From: Nannocystis exedens
GTDB lineage: Bacteria > Myxococcota_A > Polyangia > Nannocystales > Nannocystaceae
Direction: 5' to 3'
DNA: 64,000 nt
Assembly (NCBI RefSeq): GCF_002343915.1
Contig: NZ_NETK01000001.1
Coordinates: forward strand, 6,586,001-6,650,000
Positions 52,153 through 60,553 of this stretch are shown piece after piece. The notes under the pieces are model-generated. The model did no database searches, was not told the DNA's origin, and was given only the letters and a program-made list of their open reading frames with translations. How positions within the stretch are numbered: the stretch's first letter is position 1; every line of letters begins with the position of its first letter. The translations under genes were made by a program, and so were the position numbers.

Positions 52153-52803
52153 ATGCAAAGGCATTGCAAGAAGATCTTCGGGGGCGCGGCGCTCGTGGCG
52201 GCCCTGGTTGCCGCGGCCTGTGAGGAGCACGGCCACGACGGCGACCACGATCACGACCACGAGAACGAGGTGATCTCCCGGGTCGAGCTGACGTTCACGC
52301 CGACCGCCGGGGGCGCGCCGCTGGTCTTCGCGTTCGACGATCCGGACGGCGACGGCGGCGCTTCGGGGACCGCCGACCGCGTCGAGCTCGCTGCGGGGGT
52401 GGAGTACACGCTGGCCGTCCGCTTCCAGAACTCGCTCGTCCAGCCGCCCGAGGACCTCACCGGCGAGATCGAGGCCGAGGCGGAGGACCACATGGTGTTC
52501 GTGGTCGGCGACGTGGCCGGTCCGGGGTCGTCGGCCCCGACGACGCTGGTCACCCACGCCTACGCGGACGTCGAGTCGGACTACGGCGCGAACGCGGTCG
52601 GCGAGGACCTGCCGGTCGGCCTCGTCAACACGATCACCGGCAACGCCGCCGGCACCGGCGAGCTGCGCGTGATCCTGCGCCACCTGCCCGAGGTGAACGG
52701 GCAGCCGCAGAAGACCGGCGAGCTGGCCGCGGACCTCGCCGCGGGTCGCGACCTCCCGGGCAGCGTCGACGCCGACGTCTCGTTCGTCCTCGCCGTATCC
52801 TGA
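52153..52803 (+). CDS. His-rich zinc-binding lipoprotein
   Basis: A 216-residue lipoprotein (MQRHCKKIFGGAALVAALVAAAC). Directly after the lipobox comes EEHGHDGDHDHDHENE, a His/Asp metal-binding stretch typical of zinc-homeostasis proteins. The rest is a beta-sandwich of about 160 residues (VELTFTPTAGGAPLVFAFDD and VRFQNSLVQPPEDLTGEI) of unknown family. The stop is 9 bp before the TonB-dependent receptor start, so it is the first gene of a two-gene operon. A Zur-like box overlaps its start codon. Probable role: capture and hand-over of zinc at the outer membrane. Confidence 0.75.
   Translation: MQRHCKKIFGGAALVAALVAAACEEHGHDGDHDHDHENEVISRVELTFTPTAGGAPLVFAFDDPDGDGGASGTADRVELAAGVEYTLAVRFQNSLVQPPEDLTGEIEAEAEDHMVFVVGDVAGPGSSAPTTLVTHAYADVESDYGANAVGEDLPVGLVNTITGNAAGTGELRVILRHLPEVNGQPQKTGELAADLAAGRDLPGSVDADVSFVLAVS
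52154..52168 (+). promoter_or_regulatory. Candidate Zur box
   Basis: TGCAA-AGGCA-TTGCA, a perfect 5-bp inverted repeat with a 5-bp spacer. It begins inside the start codon of the His-rich lipoprotein gene and just downstream of the -10, where a bound repressor would block transcription. The same palindrome occurs twice upstream of the COG0523 GTPase gene (56567-56581 and 56600-56616). Confidence 0.65.
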
Positions 52804-52812
52804 GGCGCGCGC

Positions 52813-55293
52813 TTGGCCGCGGAACTCGTCGCACTCCTCCTGCACCTGAGCCTCTCCGAGCCCGCCGCGCCGCCGCCTGCACCCGAGCAGCCGGCGCCCG
52901 CGGCCGGTTGCGCGGTGGCGTGGGTCGCGACGGTCGTCGAGTCGGGCACCGGTGAGGGCCTGGCGGACGCGCGGCTCGAGCTGCGCGCGCCCGGGCGGAG
53001 CGCGCCGATCCAGGCGCGGACCGACGAGCAGGGGCGGGTCCGCGTCGACGGGCTGTGCGCGGGCGAGATGCAGGTCGTGGCCGAGGTGCCCGAGCACGCG
53101 CCGGGGCGCCTCAAGGTCGCGCTGTCGGGGTCGACCACCAGCTCGCGCATCGAGCTCGAGGCCCTGCACCCGCGCCACAGCGGGCACGTGATCGCCGTCA
53201 ACGTCCACACCGAGCGCCCCACCGGGGTGTCGACGAGCCAGTCGCTGGCGGGCGCCGAGCTGGCGCGGACGCGCGGTCAGGGCCTCGCGGACGCGCTGTC
53301 GGGCATGTCGGGCGTGGCGACGCTGCGCGGCACGGCCGGCGGCATGAGCAAGCCGATGATCCGCGGGCACGTCGGGCGGCGCAACCTGATCGTCGTCGAC
53401 GGCATCCGCCACGAGGGCCAGGACTGGGGCATCGACCACGCGCCGGAGGTCGACCCGAACGTCGCGGACCGGATCACCGTGGTCAAGGGCGCCGGGACCA
53501 CGCGCTTCGGCGCCAAGGCGATCGGCGGGGTCGTCCTGCTCGACTCGCGGCCGCTGCCGCAACGGCCGAGCGTCCGCAGCGAGATCGGCACCGTCGGCTA
53601 CTCGAACCCGCTCGGCGGCGGCGGCTCGGCGCGCATCGACTGGGCCCCCGCCCGCGCTCGCGGCTTCGCCATCCGGGTCGAGGGCAACGCGTCCCGCCAC
53701 CGCGCCGTGGTGACGCCGACCTACCCGCTCGACAACACCGGCGCGGCGACCTGGAACGCCGGGACGCAGCTCGGCTACGCCAGCGACGCGGTCGACTTCG
53801 GGGTCGGCTACCGCGTCATGCGGGCGGTCGGCGGGATCTGCACGTGCTTGCGGATCTCGAGCCCCGAGGACTTCGACAAGAGCATCGCGCGCTCGCGTCC
53901 GATCGGCGCCGAGCTGTACCGCGCGGACTTCGAGATCGAGCGGGCGAAGCAGGAGATCTGGCACCACCTGGCGTTCGCGCGCGCGCGCGTCGGGCTCGGC
54001 CGCGCGGGCGAGCTGCACGCGCTGTACTCGTTCCAGTTCAACGACCGCAAGGAGTACGACGTCGTCCGCAAGAGCGTCGAGGGGCCGCAGCTGACGTTCG
54101 GCCTGGCGACGCACGCGGCCGAGGTCCGCTACGAGCACGCGCGGCTGCAGCTCGGGCAGTGGTCGCTGGTCGGCACGGTGGGCGCGACCTTCAGCCACCA
54201 GACCAACCGCTTCACCTCGTCGTCGACGCTGATCCCCGACTACCGCCAGGCGAGCTGGGCGGTCTACGACATCGAGCGGTTCGTCCACGAGCGCGTCGAG
54301 CTCGAGCTGGGGGCGCGCTACGAGGGGCTCCACCGCACGGCGGATCTGCGGGAGCGCGACTTCCTCGGGCAACAGGCGGGCGGGCGCCTCGACCCCACGA
54401 CCTGCCGCGCGAGCGGCGACGGCGGCACCTGCGAGCGAGGCTTTCACACCGCGTCCGCGACGCTCGGCGCGCTGGTGCGGCCTTTCGGTCGCGCCCCCGA
54501 GTTCACCTGGCGGACCCAGCTCAACTCGTCCGCGCGGATCCCCTCGATCGACGAGCAGTTCATGAACGGCGCCGCCCCGTCGTTCCCGATCCTCGGCGTC
54601 GGCAGCTCGAAGCTCGGCGTGGAGCGCTCGTGGGGCGGCGAGTCGACGCTGCAGTACGACGGCGACTGGCTGCTGGTCGAGGCGGCGGGACACGCGGCCT
54701 ACATCGACGATTACATCTACTTCGTGCCGCAGCGACAGAACGGCCAGTGCGGCTTTCTGAGCTGCACAGCGCGCGGGCCGCTGCCGGTGTTCGCGTTCAC
54801 GCCGGTCGACGCGTTCTTCGGCGGCGGCGAGCTGCGCTTCGACCTCCGGGCCCCGCGCCTGCCGTTCGGGCTGGCCGGCAGCGCCTCGTGGGTGCGCGCG
54901 CTCGACCTGCAGACGGGCGCCCCGCTCGCCTTCATCCCCGCCGATCGCTACTGGCTCGCGGGTCGCTACTACTTCCCGGACACCCGGGTGTCGGGGCGCG
55001 GCTACATCGAGGTGAACACCACCATCGTCGCGCGCCAGCGCCGGTTCCCGGAGGACGTCGACTTCAGCCCGCCGCCGCCGGCCTATGCGCTGCTCGGCGC
55101 GGGGGCCGGCGTCGAGTTCATGTCGGAGCGGCGGCTGTTTCGCCTGTCGCTGATCGGGACCAACCTGACCAACACGCGCTACCGCGATTACACCAGCCTG
55201 CTGCGCTACTTCGCCGACGAGGCGGGCTGGGGCCTGCAGCTCCGCTTCGCGGTCGACTTCGACGTGCCGCTCGACGAGCGCCCGCGCCGGTGA
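52813..55293 (+). CDS. TonB-dependent zinc receptor (ZnuD-like)
   Basis: A TTG-started protein of 826 residues. After a signal-like start, a carboxypeptidase-regulatory-like domain (about 35-115, VAWVATVVESGTGEGLADARLEL) precedes the plug (about 120-245), which has the ZnuD-like MIRGHVGRRNLIVVDGIRHEGQDWG, HAPEVDPNVADRITVVKG and the plug end AIGGVVLLDSR. The rest is a beta-barrel ending with an aromatic/basic C-terminus. A run of His/Cys (GGICTCL) lies in an external loop. It is co-transcribed with a His-rich lipoprotein under a Zur box. The last part is partly duplicated near 56318-56461. No TonB/ExbBD genes are in the window. Confidence 0.85.
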   Translation: MAAELVALLLHLSLSEPAAPPPAPEQPAPAAGCAVAWVATVVESGTGEGLADARLELRAPGRSAPIQARTDEQGRVRVDGLCAGEMQVVAEVPEHAPGRLKVALSGSTTSSRIELEALHPRHSGHVIAVNVHTERPTGVSTSQSLAGAELARTRGQGLADALSGMSGVATLRGTAGGMSKPMIRGHVGRRNLIVVDGIRHEGQDWGIDHAPEVDPNVADRITVVKGAGTTRFGAKAIGGVVLLDSRPLPQRPSVRSEIGTVGYSNPLGGGGSARIDWAPARARGFAIRVEGNASRHRAVVTPTYPLDNTGAATWNAGTQLGYASDAVDFGVGYRVMRAVGGICTCLRISSPEDFDKSIARSRPIGAELYRADFEIERAKQEIWHHLAFARARVGLGRAGELHALYSFQFNDRKEYDVVRKSVEGPQLTFGLATHAAEVRYEHARLQLGQWSLVGTVGATFSHQTNRFTSSSTLIPDYRQASWAVYDIERFVHERVELELGARYEGLHRTADLRERDFLGQQAGGRLDPTTCRASGDGGTCERGFHTASATLGALVRPFGRAPEFTWRTQLNSSARIPSIDEQFMNGAAPSFPILGVGSSKLGVERSWGGESTLQYDGDWLLVEAAGHAAYIDDYIYFVPQRQNGQCGFLSCTARGPLPVFAFTPVDAFFGGGELRFDLRAPRLPFGLAGSASWVRALDLQTGAPLAFIPADRYWLAGRYYFPDTRVSGRGYIEVNTTIVARQRRFPEDVDFSPPPPAYALLGAGAGVEFMSERRLFRLSLIGTNLTNTRYRDYTSLLRYFADEAGWGLQLRFAVDFDVPLDERPRR

Positions 55294-55303
55294 TCGGCGC
55301 TGG

Positions 55304-56173
55304 TCAGCAGACCGAGTCTGCGCACCAAAGCATTCCCCAGAATGTCTCCTGGTTGACATGCGTAAAGGCCCATGGAGTCAGCGCAGATCGGAAATCAAAG
55401 CTTTGAGTGTGATGAAAGGCTCTCACGGTGGTGCGACGACCGACGTTCGTCAGCACCAAATAATCCGCGAAGTTCGGATCCCCAGGCAGCGCCCACTCGA
55501 GGTTAAAATACACGCTGTTCCCTGCTTTGTTGCACAGATGCGCCTGAGCCATCTCGGCAGTGTACCAGGACGAGGTCACTTGGACGGGGAGTGCCGCCCA
55601 GTTTGAAGGGGTGTACCATCGATAGAACCAGGCGAATTCGTCGTAGAAAGCCTTGCTCGCGTCGAAGATCTCGCCATCGTCCGTCAACGTACAGGTGGCA
55701 GGATCGTTAGACTCCAAATCAACGTAAGAGGGGCCCGATCTCTCGACGGGAGGGCGGCTGAACCGCATCGCGTGCTCGTCAAAGAGAGCAGCAGGAATGT
55801 CGCCCTCGACATCGCCCTGGAGCATGATTTCCAGGACAGAGAGGTCGAGCTCGGACGTTGGAGACCGCAACATGGCGGGCCGATCGATGGGGCCGTCTTC
55901 AACCAGGATCGTCAACCCGCTGGTGGTCTCATACATCCGAATTTCTGTATCTCGGTCATGAAACACACTCTGGCCGACGAGTACGAGTTCGCCGGACTCA
56001 AGCGCTAAAGAGTTTGTCGGTTGTTCGGAGCCGTCTGATTTTTGCTCTTCAATCGCGTCGGTGCCCCCGAGCGAGAAGGTGGAGGGAACCTCCCCCGCGT
56101 CACAAGCCGGCCCTGTCAAAGACGCTACAACGAATGTGACGGGGAGAAGCAGGCAGACATTTGAGCTTCGCAT
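55304..56173 (-). CDS. Lower-GC lipoprotein inserted between zinc genes
   Basis: A 289-residue exported protein. ATG 56173 gives a short signal, MRSSNVCLLLPVTFVVASL, with a lipobox-like GPAC-D. The sequence is clearly lower in GC than its neighbours (for example codons TCT, GTA, AAA) and has few low-complexity residues, unlike the other lipoproteins here. Recognisable parts are a central domain (SVLEIMLQGDVEGDIPAALF) and an aromatic C-terminus (YRWYTPSNWAALPV, TSSWYTAEMAQAHLC, HTQSFDFRSALTPWAF). It may have been acquired, and it lies between the receptor and a fragment of a duplicated receptor. Function unknown. Confidence 0.6.
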   Translation of the reverse strand: MRSSNVCLLLPVTFVVASLTGPACDAGEVPSTFSLGGTDAIEEQKSDGSEQPTNSLALESGELVLVGQSVFHDRDTEIRMYETTSGLTILVEDGPIDRPAMLRSPTSELDLSVLEIMLQGDVEGDIPAALFDEHAMRFSRPPVERSGPSYVDLESNDPATCTLTDDGEIFDASKAFYDEFAWFYRWYTPSNWAALPVQVTSSWYTAEMAQAHLCNKAGNSVYFNLEWALPGDPNFADYLVLTNVGRRTTVRAFHHTQSFDFRSALTPWAFTHVNQETFWGMLWCADSVC

Positions 56174-56317
56174 TCTCGATGCTCTACCCCTGGTCGAGCC
56201 GTCCGTCAAGCATCTTCGGGCGATGGTCACGCGCCGGAAGGGTAACACGCTGGATGGGGGGAGACGTTACGGACGGGCCGGATCACTTGCATGCGTCCCG
56301 CCCCCACTCCGGAAGGA

Positions 56318-56461
56318 CTCGGGCTCGCCGGTCGCTATGACTTCCCCGATACCCGCGTGTCGAGCCTGCTGCGCTCCTTCGCCGACGAGTCGGGCTGGGG
56401 CCTGCAGCTCCGGTTCGCGGTCGACTTGGACGAGCCGCTCGACGAGCCCGCGCGCCGGTGA
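56318..56461 (+). pseudogene. Truncated duplicate of the TonB-receptor 3' end
   Basis: An in-frame stretch of 47 codons plus stop reads GRYDFPDTRVS joined directly to SLLRSFADESGWGLQLRFAV and ending DEPLDEPARR. Its two parts match two separate places near the end of the receptor (GRYYFPDTRVS and SLLRYFADEAGWGLQLRFAV), so about 65 codons between them have been deleted. No start or plug is present. It lies between the lower-GC lipoprotein gene and the COG0523 GTPase, which suggests a second receptor gene once stood here. Confidence 0.8.
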
Positions 56462-56566
56462 GGCCCGCGGCGCGGCGAGCCTCGCCCGAGGAGCCGTCAC
56501 GCGCCTCCTCGCGCGCGTCGGGTGTGGGTCCGGCCGGGCACGCGCGAGCACGCGCTGGTCCACGGA

Positions 56567-56581
56567 TGCAATGAGATTGCA
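56567..56581 (+). promoter_or_regulatory. Candidate Zur box 1 of the GTPase gene
   Basis: TGCAA-TGAGA-TTGCA, perfect 5-5-5 palindrome, matching the box at 52154-52168. Confidence 0.65.
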
Positions 56582-56599
56582 AAAAATTTTGAATGTCTC

Positions 56600-56616
56600 T
56601 TGCAAAGAGATTGCAA
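56600..56616 (+). promoter_or_regulatory. Candidate Zur box 2 of the GTPase gene
   Basis: TTGCAA-AGAGA-TTGCAA, the same palindrome extended by one base on each side. It is 38 bp upstream of the GTPase start and 33-34 bp from box 1, about three helical turns. Confidence 0.7.
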
Positions 56617-56653
56617 GAGTGAGAGCATCGCGCGCGTGCCGGTCCAGGAGACC

Positions 56654-57868
56654 ATGACGCCAGACAAGCTCGATCCTCGCCTCCCCGTCACCGTGCTGTC
56701 CGGCTTCCTCGGCGCCGGCAAGACGACGCTGCTACGCCACCTCCTGAGCAACCGCGAGGGGCTCCGCGTCGCGCTCATCGTCAACGACATGAGCGAGATC
56801 AACATCGACGCCGAGCTGGTGCGCCAGGGGGACGCGCAGCTACGGCGCGTCGACGCGCGGCTGGTCGAGCTGACGAACGGTTGCATCTGCTGCACGCTGC
56901 GCGAGGACCTGCTGGTGGAGGTCGCGCGGATCGCCCGCGAGGGGCGCTTCGACCACCTCGTCGTCGAGTCGACGGGGATCTCGGAGCCGATGCCGGTGGC
57001 CGAGACCTTCACCTTCGAGGACGCGGAGGGCCAGCGGCTCGACGCGGTCGCGCGCATCGACACGATGGTCACCGTCGTCGACGCGGCCGGCTTCCTCGCG
57101 CATTACCGCAGCGCCGACTCGTTGAGGGCGCGCGGGCTTTCGCTCGGCGAGGGCGACGAGCGGCTGCTGGTCGACCTGCTGGTCGAGCAGGTCGAGTTCG
57201 CCGACGTGATCGTCATCAACAAGACCGACCTCGTCGACGCCGAGGCGCTCGGTCGGCTGCGGGCGCTGCTGCGACGCCTCAACCCCGCCGCCGTCGTGAT
57301 CGCCGCGGAGCACGGCCGGATCCCCGTGCGCGAGGTCCTCGGCGCGCGCCGCTTCGATCCCGAGCGGGCCGCCCAGGCCCGCGGGTGGCTGACCCAGCCG
57401 CGCGAGGTGGTGACCTCCGAGGCGCAGGAGTACGGGATCGGCTCGTTCGTGTACGGCGCCCGCCGCCCGTTCCACCCCCAGCGCCTCTACGAATTCATCA
57501 CCACCCGCCTGCGCGGCGTGCTGCGCTCCAAGGGCTTCGTCTGGCTGGCGACCCGCGAGGGCTGCGGGCAATGGTCGCACGCGGGCGTCGCCTGCACGCT
57601 CGGCGCGGCGGGCCCGTGGTGGGCGGACATGCCGGAAGATACATGGCCGAAAGACCAGGCCTCGCGGAGCGAGATCGCGGCGGTGTGGGACCCCGAGGTC
57701 GGCGATCGCCGGCAGGAGCTGGTGTTCATCGGTCAGCGGCTCGACGAGGTCCGCCTGCGAGCGGCGCTCGACGGCTGCCTGCTCACTCCGGCCGAGTTCG
57801 CCGCGGGGCCGACGGCCTGGCGCAGGCTCCCCGATCCGTTCGGCGCCTGGGACGTGTCCCCGGCGTGA
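56654..57868 (+). CDS. COG0523 GTPase (CobW/ZigA-like metallochaperone)
   Basis: A 404-residue protein. AGGAG lies 5 bases before ATG 56654. The N-terminal P-loop GTPase has PVTVLSGFLGAGKTTLLRHLL, IVNDMSEINIDAELV, the metal-binding GCICCTLREDLL (CxCC motif), VVESTGISEP and VINKTDLVD. The C-terminal CobW_C domain follows from about residue 270 (IGSFVYGARRPFHPQRLYEF). Members under Zur control hand zinc to proteins when the metal is scarce. Two candidate Zur boxes are directly upstream. A four-unit 14-bp array (57612-57661) lies inside the coding sequence near residue 320. Confidence 0.88.
   Translation: MTPDKLDPRLPVTVLSGFLGAGKTTLLRHLLSNREGLRVALIVNDMSEINIDAELVRQGDAQLRRVDARLVELTNGCICCTLREDLLVEVARIAREGRFDHLVVESTGISEPMPVAETFTFEDAEGQRLDAVARIDTMVTVVDAAGFLAHYRSADSLRARGLSLGEGDERLLVDLLVEQVEFADVIVINKTDLVDAEALGRLRALLRRLNPAAVVIAAEHGRIPVREVLGARRFDPERAAQARGWLTQPREVVTSEAQEYGIGSFVYGARRPFHPQRLYEFITTRLRGVLRSKGFVWLATREGCGQWSHAGVACTLGAAGPWWADMPEDTWPKDQASRSEIAAVWDPEVGDRRQELVFIGQRLDEVRLRAALDGCLLTPAEFAAGPTAWRRLPDPFGAWDVSPA
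57612..57661. repeat. Four-unit 14-bp array inside the GTPase gene
   Basis: CGTG 57614, CATG 57628, CATG 57642 and CAGG 57656. The array is translated as part of a loop (WADMPEDTWPKD) where family alignments are usually variable. Confidence 0.6.
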
Positions 57869-57932
57869 CGGACGCTCGACGGATGGAGCGTCGGCCGGCC
57901 GAGGGCGCAGGTCGCCCGGGGGCTCGCGCGCT

Positions 57933-58874
57933 TCAGCTGCCGCGCAGGTCCGGACCTTCCTTGTCTTCGCCGAACTGCGCCATCGCCTGCTTGATCAGCG
58001 TGCGAAAGGCGATCGACGCCGCCTCCTGGTGCGTGCGTTCGTGCCACGACAGGCTGAGCGAGATGCGGCGCGCGGGGATGGGCCCGGCGAGCGCGCGGAC
58101 GTCGAAGCGGGGGCCGTACGCGCGCGCGAACGAGGCGGGGACGGTGGCGACGAGGTCGGTCGCCGCGACGACGGCGGCGGCTGCGGTGAAGGTCGGTACC
58201 GACAGTACGACCTCGCGTTCGACCCCGGCGCGCTTGTAGCTGTCGGCGACGGGATCGCGGAAGGCGCGGCCGGGGACCATCTCGACGCGGACGTGGCGCA
58301 GCGATGCGAGGGCTTTTCCCGTGAGGCGCGCGCGGGTGGCCGGGTGGCGGTCGCGGGCGATCAGGACCGTGTGCTCGGTAAGCAGGGGCTCGTGGTGGAT
58401 CCCCGGGCCACGGCCCGGGATGCCGATGTGCACGTCGACCTCGGGCGCGGCGAGGTCGCCGAGCGAGACGAGCGAGTCGATGCCGACGACGCGGAGGCGC
58501 GCCCTCGGCAGCTCGGCGGTCATGCGGCGGGCGATGTGCGGCACGTAGGTGAGCTGGCCGGCGTCGGCGACCGCGAGGGTGAACGTGCGGGTGCAGGTCG
58601 CGGGATCGAAGCGCGCGGCGAACAGCGCGACGTCGAGGTCGTGGAGGGCGCGAGCGATCGCGGGCGCGAGCTCGGCGGCGCGTGGGGTCGGGACGATGCC
58701 GCGACCCTTGCGCGTGACGATCGGGTCGTCGAGGAGGTCGCGCAGGCGGGCGAGCGCGTTGCTGACGGCCGACGGCGTGACATGAAGCCTGCGGGCCGCG
58801 CCCGCGACGCTGCGCTCGGTGAGCACGAGGTGGAGGACGTGCAGCAGGTTGAGGTCGATGGCTTCGATGCTCAC
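57933..58874 (-). CDS. LysR-type transcriptional regulator
   Basis: A 313-residue LysR regulator with the classical N-terminal HTH: IDLNLLHVLHLVLTERSVAGAARRLHVTPSAVSNALARLRD, here running over about residues 6-46, followed by the periplasmic-binding-protein-like effector domain. It starts at GTG 58874 and diverges from a haloalkane dehalogenase gene with 67 bp between the start codons. LysR proteins usually control the divergent gene, so it probably senses a substrate or product of that hydrolase. Confidence 0.85.
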   Translation of the reverse strand: MSIEAIDLNLLHVLHLVLTERSVAGAARRLHVTPSAVSNALARLRDLLDDPIVTRKGRGIVPTPRAAELAPAIARALHDLDVALFAARFDPATCTRTFTLAVADAGQLTYVPHIARRMTAELPRARLRVVGIDSLVSLGDLAAPEVDVHIGIPGRGPGIHHEPLLTEHTVLIARDRHPATRARLTGKALASLRHVRVEMVPGRAFRDPVADSYKRAGVEREVVLSVPTFTAAAAVVAATDLVATVPASFARAYGPRFDVRALAGPIPARRISLSLSWHERTHQEAASIAFRTLIKQAMAQFGEDKEGPDLRGS

Positions 58875-58941
58875 GGGAGATGAGGTTACGACTCACGAAT
58901 CATCAGTACCAGGTTCGAGTCCGCCGGCGCATGGTGGAGGC

Positions 58942-59910
58942 ATGCACAGGTCCTCGATGGCCGCAGCGCTCGCGCTGGCGGCCTGCCAACCGACCCACAC
59001 CCCCACGAGCCAGCGCATGACCACCCCCACGAGCACCACCCGCCGCGACGCAGGCGCGGACGCAGCGCGCACCGTCGAGGTCCTCGACAGCTTCCTCTCG
59101 TACCGCGACGTCGGCGAGGGTCGACCGATCGTGTTCTTGCACGGCAACCCGACCTCCTCGCACGTCTGGCGGCACGTGATCCCGCACTTCGCCGGCGCGG
59201 CGCGGTGCCTCGCGCCCGACCTCGTCGGGATGGGGCGCTCGGGCAAGCCCGACATCGCCTATCGGCTGGTCGACCACGCGCGCTACCTCGACGCGTGGTT
59301 CGCCGCGCTCGACCTGCGCGACGTCCTGCTCGTCGGCTACGACTGGGGCGGGGTCCTCGCGCTCGACTGGGCGGCGCGTCATCCCGACCGCGTCCGCGGC
59401 GTCGTCGTGTTCGAGACGTTCCTGCGCCCGATGCACTGGCACGATTGGCCGCCCGAGGGCGAGAAGCTGTTCCGGGCCCTGCGGACGCCCGGCGTCGGCG
59501 AGCAGCTCGTCCTCGAGGAGAACCAGTTCCTCGCGCGGTCGCTCGCGCACGGCGTCCATCGCGGCCTCGCCGAGCAGGATCGCCAGGAGTACCACGCGCC
59601 GTTCCCCGACCCGGCGTCGCGGCGGCCGATCCTGGCGTGGCCGCGCGAGATCCCGATCGACGGCGAGCCGCGCGACGTCGCCGCGATCGTCGAGCGCAAC
59701 GGCGCGTGGCTGGCGAGCGGGCAGGTGCCCGCGCTGCTGCTCACCTTCGCGGGCAGCGGCCTCACCTCGCCCGCGCTGGTCGAGTGGGCGCGCGAGGCGT
59801 TCCCGAAGCTGTCGATCACGGCGCTCGAGAAGGCCGGCCACCACGCGCCCGAGGACGTCCCGGACGCGATCGCGGCCGCGATTCGAGCGTGGCTCGCCGG
59901 CCGGTCGTAG
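58942..59910 (+). CDS. Haloalkane dehalogenase-like hydrolase with lipoprotein signal
   Basis: A 322-residue alpha/beta hydrolase. From about residue 47 it follows haloalkane dehalogenases of the LinB/DmmA kind: PIVFLHGNPTSSHVWRHVIPH, CLAPDLVGMGRSGKP, LLVGYDWGGVLALDWAA (the nucleophile is Asp, not Ser), VVVFETFLRP, LEENQFLARSL (halide-side residues) and AGHHAPEDVP (catalytic His). The first 20 residues, MHRSSMAAALALAAC-Q, are a lipoprotein-type signal, unusual because known members are cytoplasmic; internal ATGs at 58957 and 59017 leave room for doubt, the latter removing the signal. Divergent LysR gene upstream. Confidence 0.8.
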   Translation: MHRSSMAAALALAACQPTHTPTSQRMTTPTSTTRRDAGADAARTVEVLDSFLSYRDVGEGRPIVFLHGNPTSSHVWRHVIPHFAGAARCLAPDLVGMGRSGKPDIAYRLVDHARYLDAWFAALDLRDVLLVGYDWGGVLALDWAARHPDRVRGVVVFETFLRPMHWHDWPPEGEKLFRALRTPGVGEQLVLEENQFLARSLAHGVHRGLAEQDRQEYHAPFPDPASRRPILAWPREIPIDGEPRDVAAIVERNGAWLASGQVPALLLTFAGSGLTSPALVEWAREAFPKLSITALEKAGHHAPEDVPDAIAAAIRAWLAGRS

Positions 59911-59922
59911 GCGCGCCGCGGC

Positions 59923-60417
59923 TCACAAACAGTCGACCAGGCCGTCGTAGATCGAGCGGTCCGTCCCGGGCAACGGCGCGTAGAGCGGCGACGGACCGGC
60001 GACCGCGGACAGCAACGCGTCGATGGTGGTATCGGGCGCCAGCGGCGTGGGGCAGCGCCAGAACTTCGGCTGTTCCAGGATCTCGCCGGTCGCCGGATCG
60101 ATCTGCTCGTCGCTGGCGGCGAACAGCCACACGCACGTGCCGATGCGGCCGTTGACCCGATCCACCGAGCAGAGATAACGCAGCGGCTCGATGTTGCTGT
60201 ACTCGCCTTCGCAGAAGGTGTCGCCGCAAATATCGTCGAAGTCCCGCTTCAACCGCGCGAGCAGCGAATACCAGGCGTCGCGCTGGGCCTCGTCCTGCAA
60301 GGCCTCCGCGGCGTCGACGTACAGCGACGCCGCGGAGGCGGCGAAGGCGAGCGACGCCGCGAGCAGCAGCGCACAGCAGGCGACCGACGGGGAGCGGATG
60401 GTCGTGGTGCTCGGCAT
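59923..60417 (-). CDS. Secreted Cys-containing protein
   Basis: A 164-residue protein with a signal peptide (SVACCALLLAASLAFAASA, cleavage near 30). The mature part has DDICGDTFCEGEYSNI, RYLCSVDRVNGRIGTCVWLFAA and a terminal GLVDC: six Cys, probably three disulfides. Exported; family unknown. It is the last gene of a convergent pair with the dehalogenase gene (13 bp apart). Confidence 0.6.
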   Translation of the reverse strand: MPSTTTIRSPSVACCALLLAASLAFAASAASLYVDAAEALQDEAQRDAWYSLLARLKRDFDDICGDTFCEGEYSNIEPLRYLCSVDRVNGRIGTCVWLFAASDEQIDPATGEILEQPKFWRCPTPLAPDTTIDALLSAVAGPSPLYAPLPGTDRSIYDGLVDCL

Positions 60418-60553
60418 GAGGGCTCCTCGTCAAGCATGAGCTGTCGCTATCGGCGCCGACGAGCACAGCCAGCGGGAGCAGGCGCACGGCATCCGCGGTC
60501 GAAGGCTTTAAAAAATGCCGGCGGCTCCGCCGCGGCGGCCGCGGCCCGCGCCG

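Noticed and set aside
51859..55359. 1166-codon open frame opposite the TonB receptor
   Set aside because: Shadow of the receptor; no signal peptide or domain.
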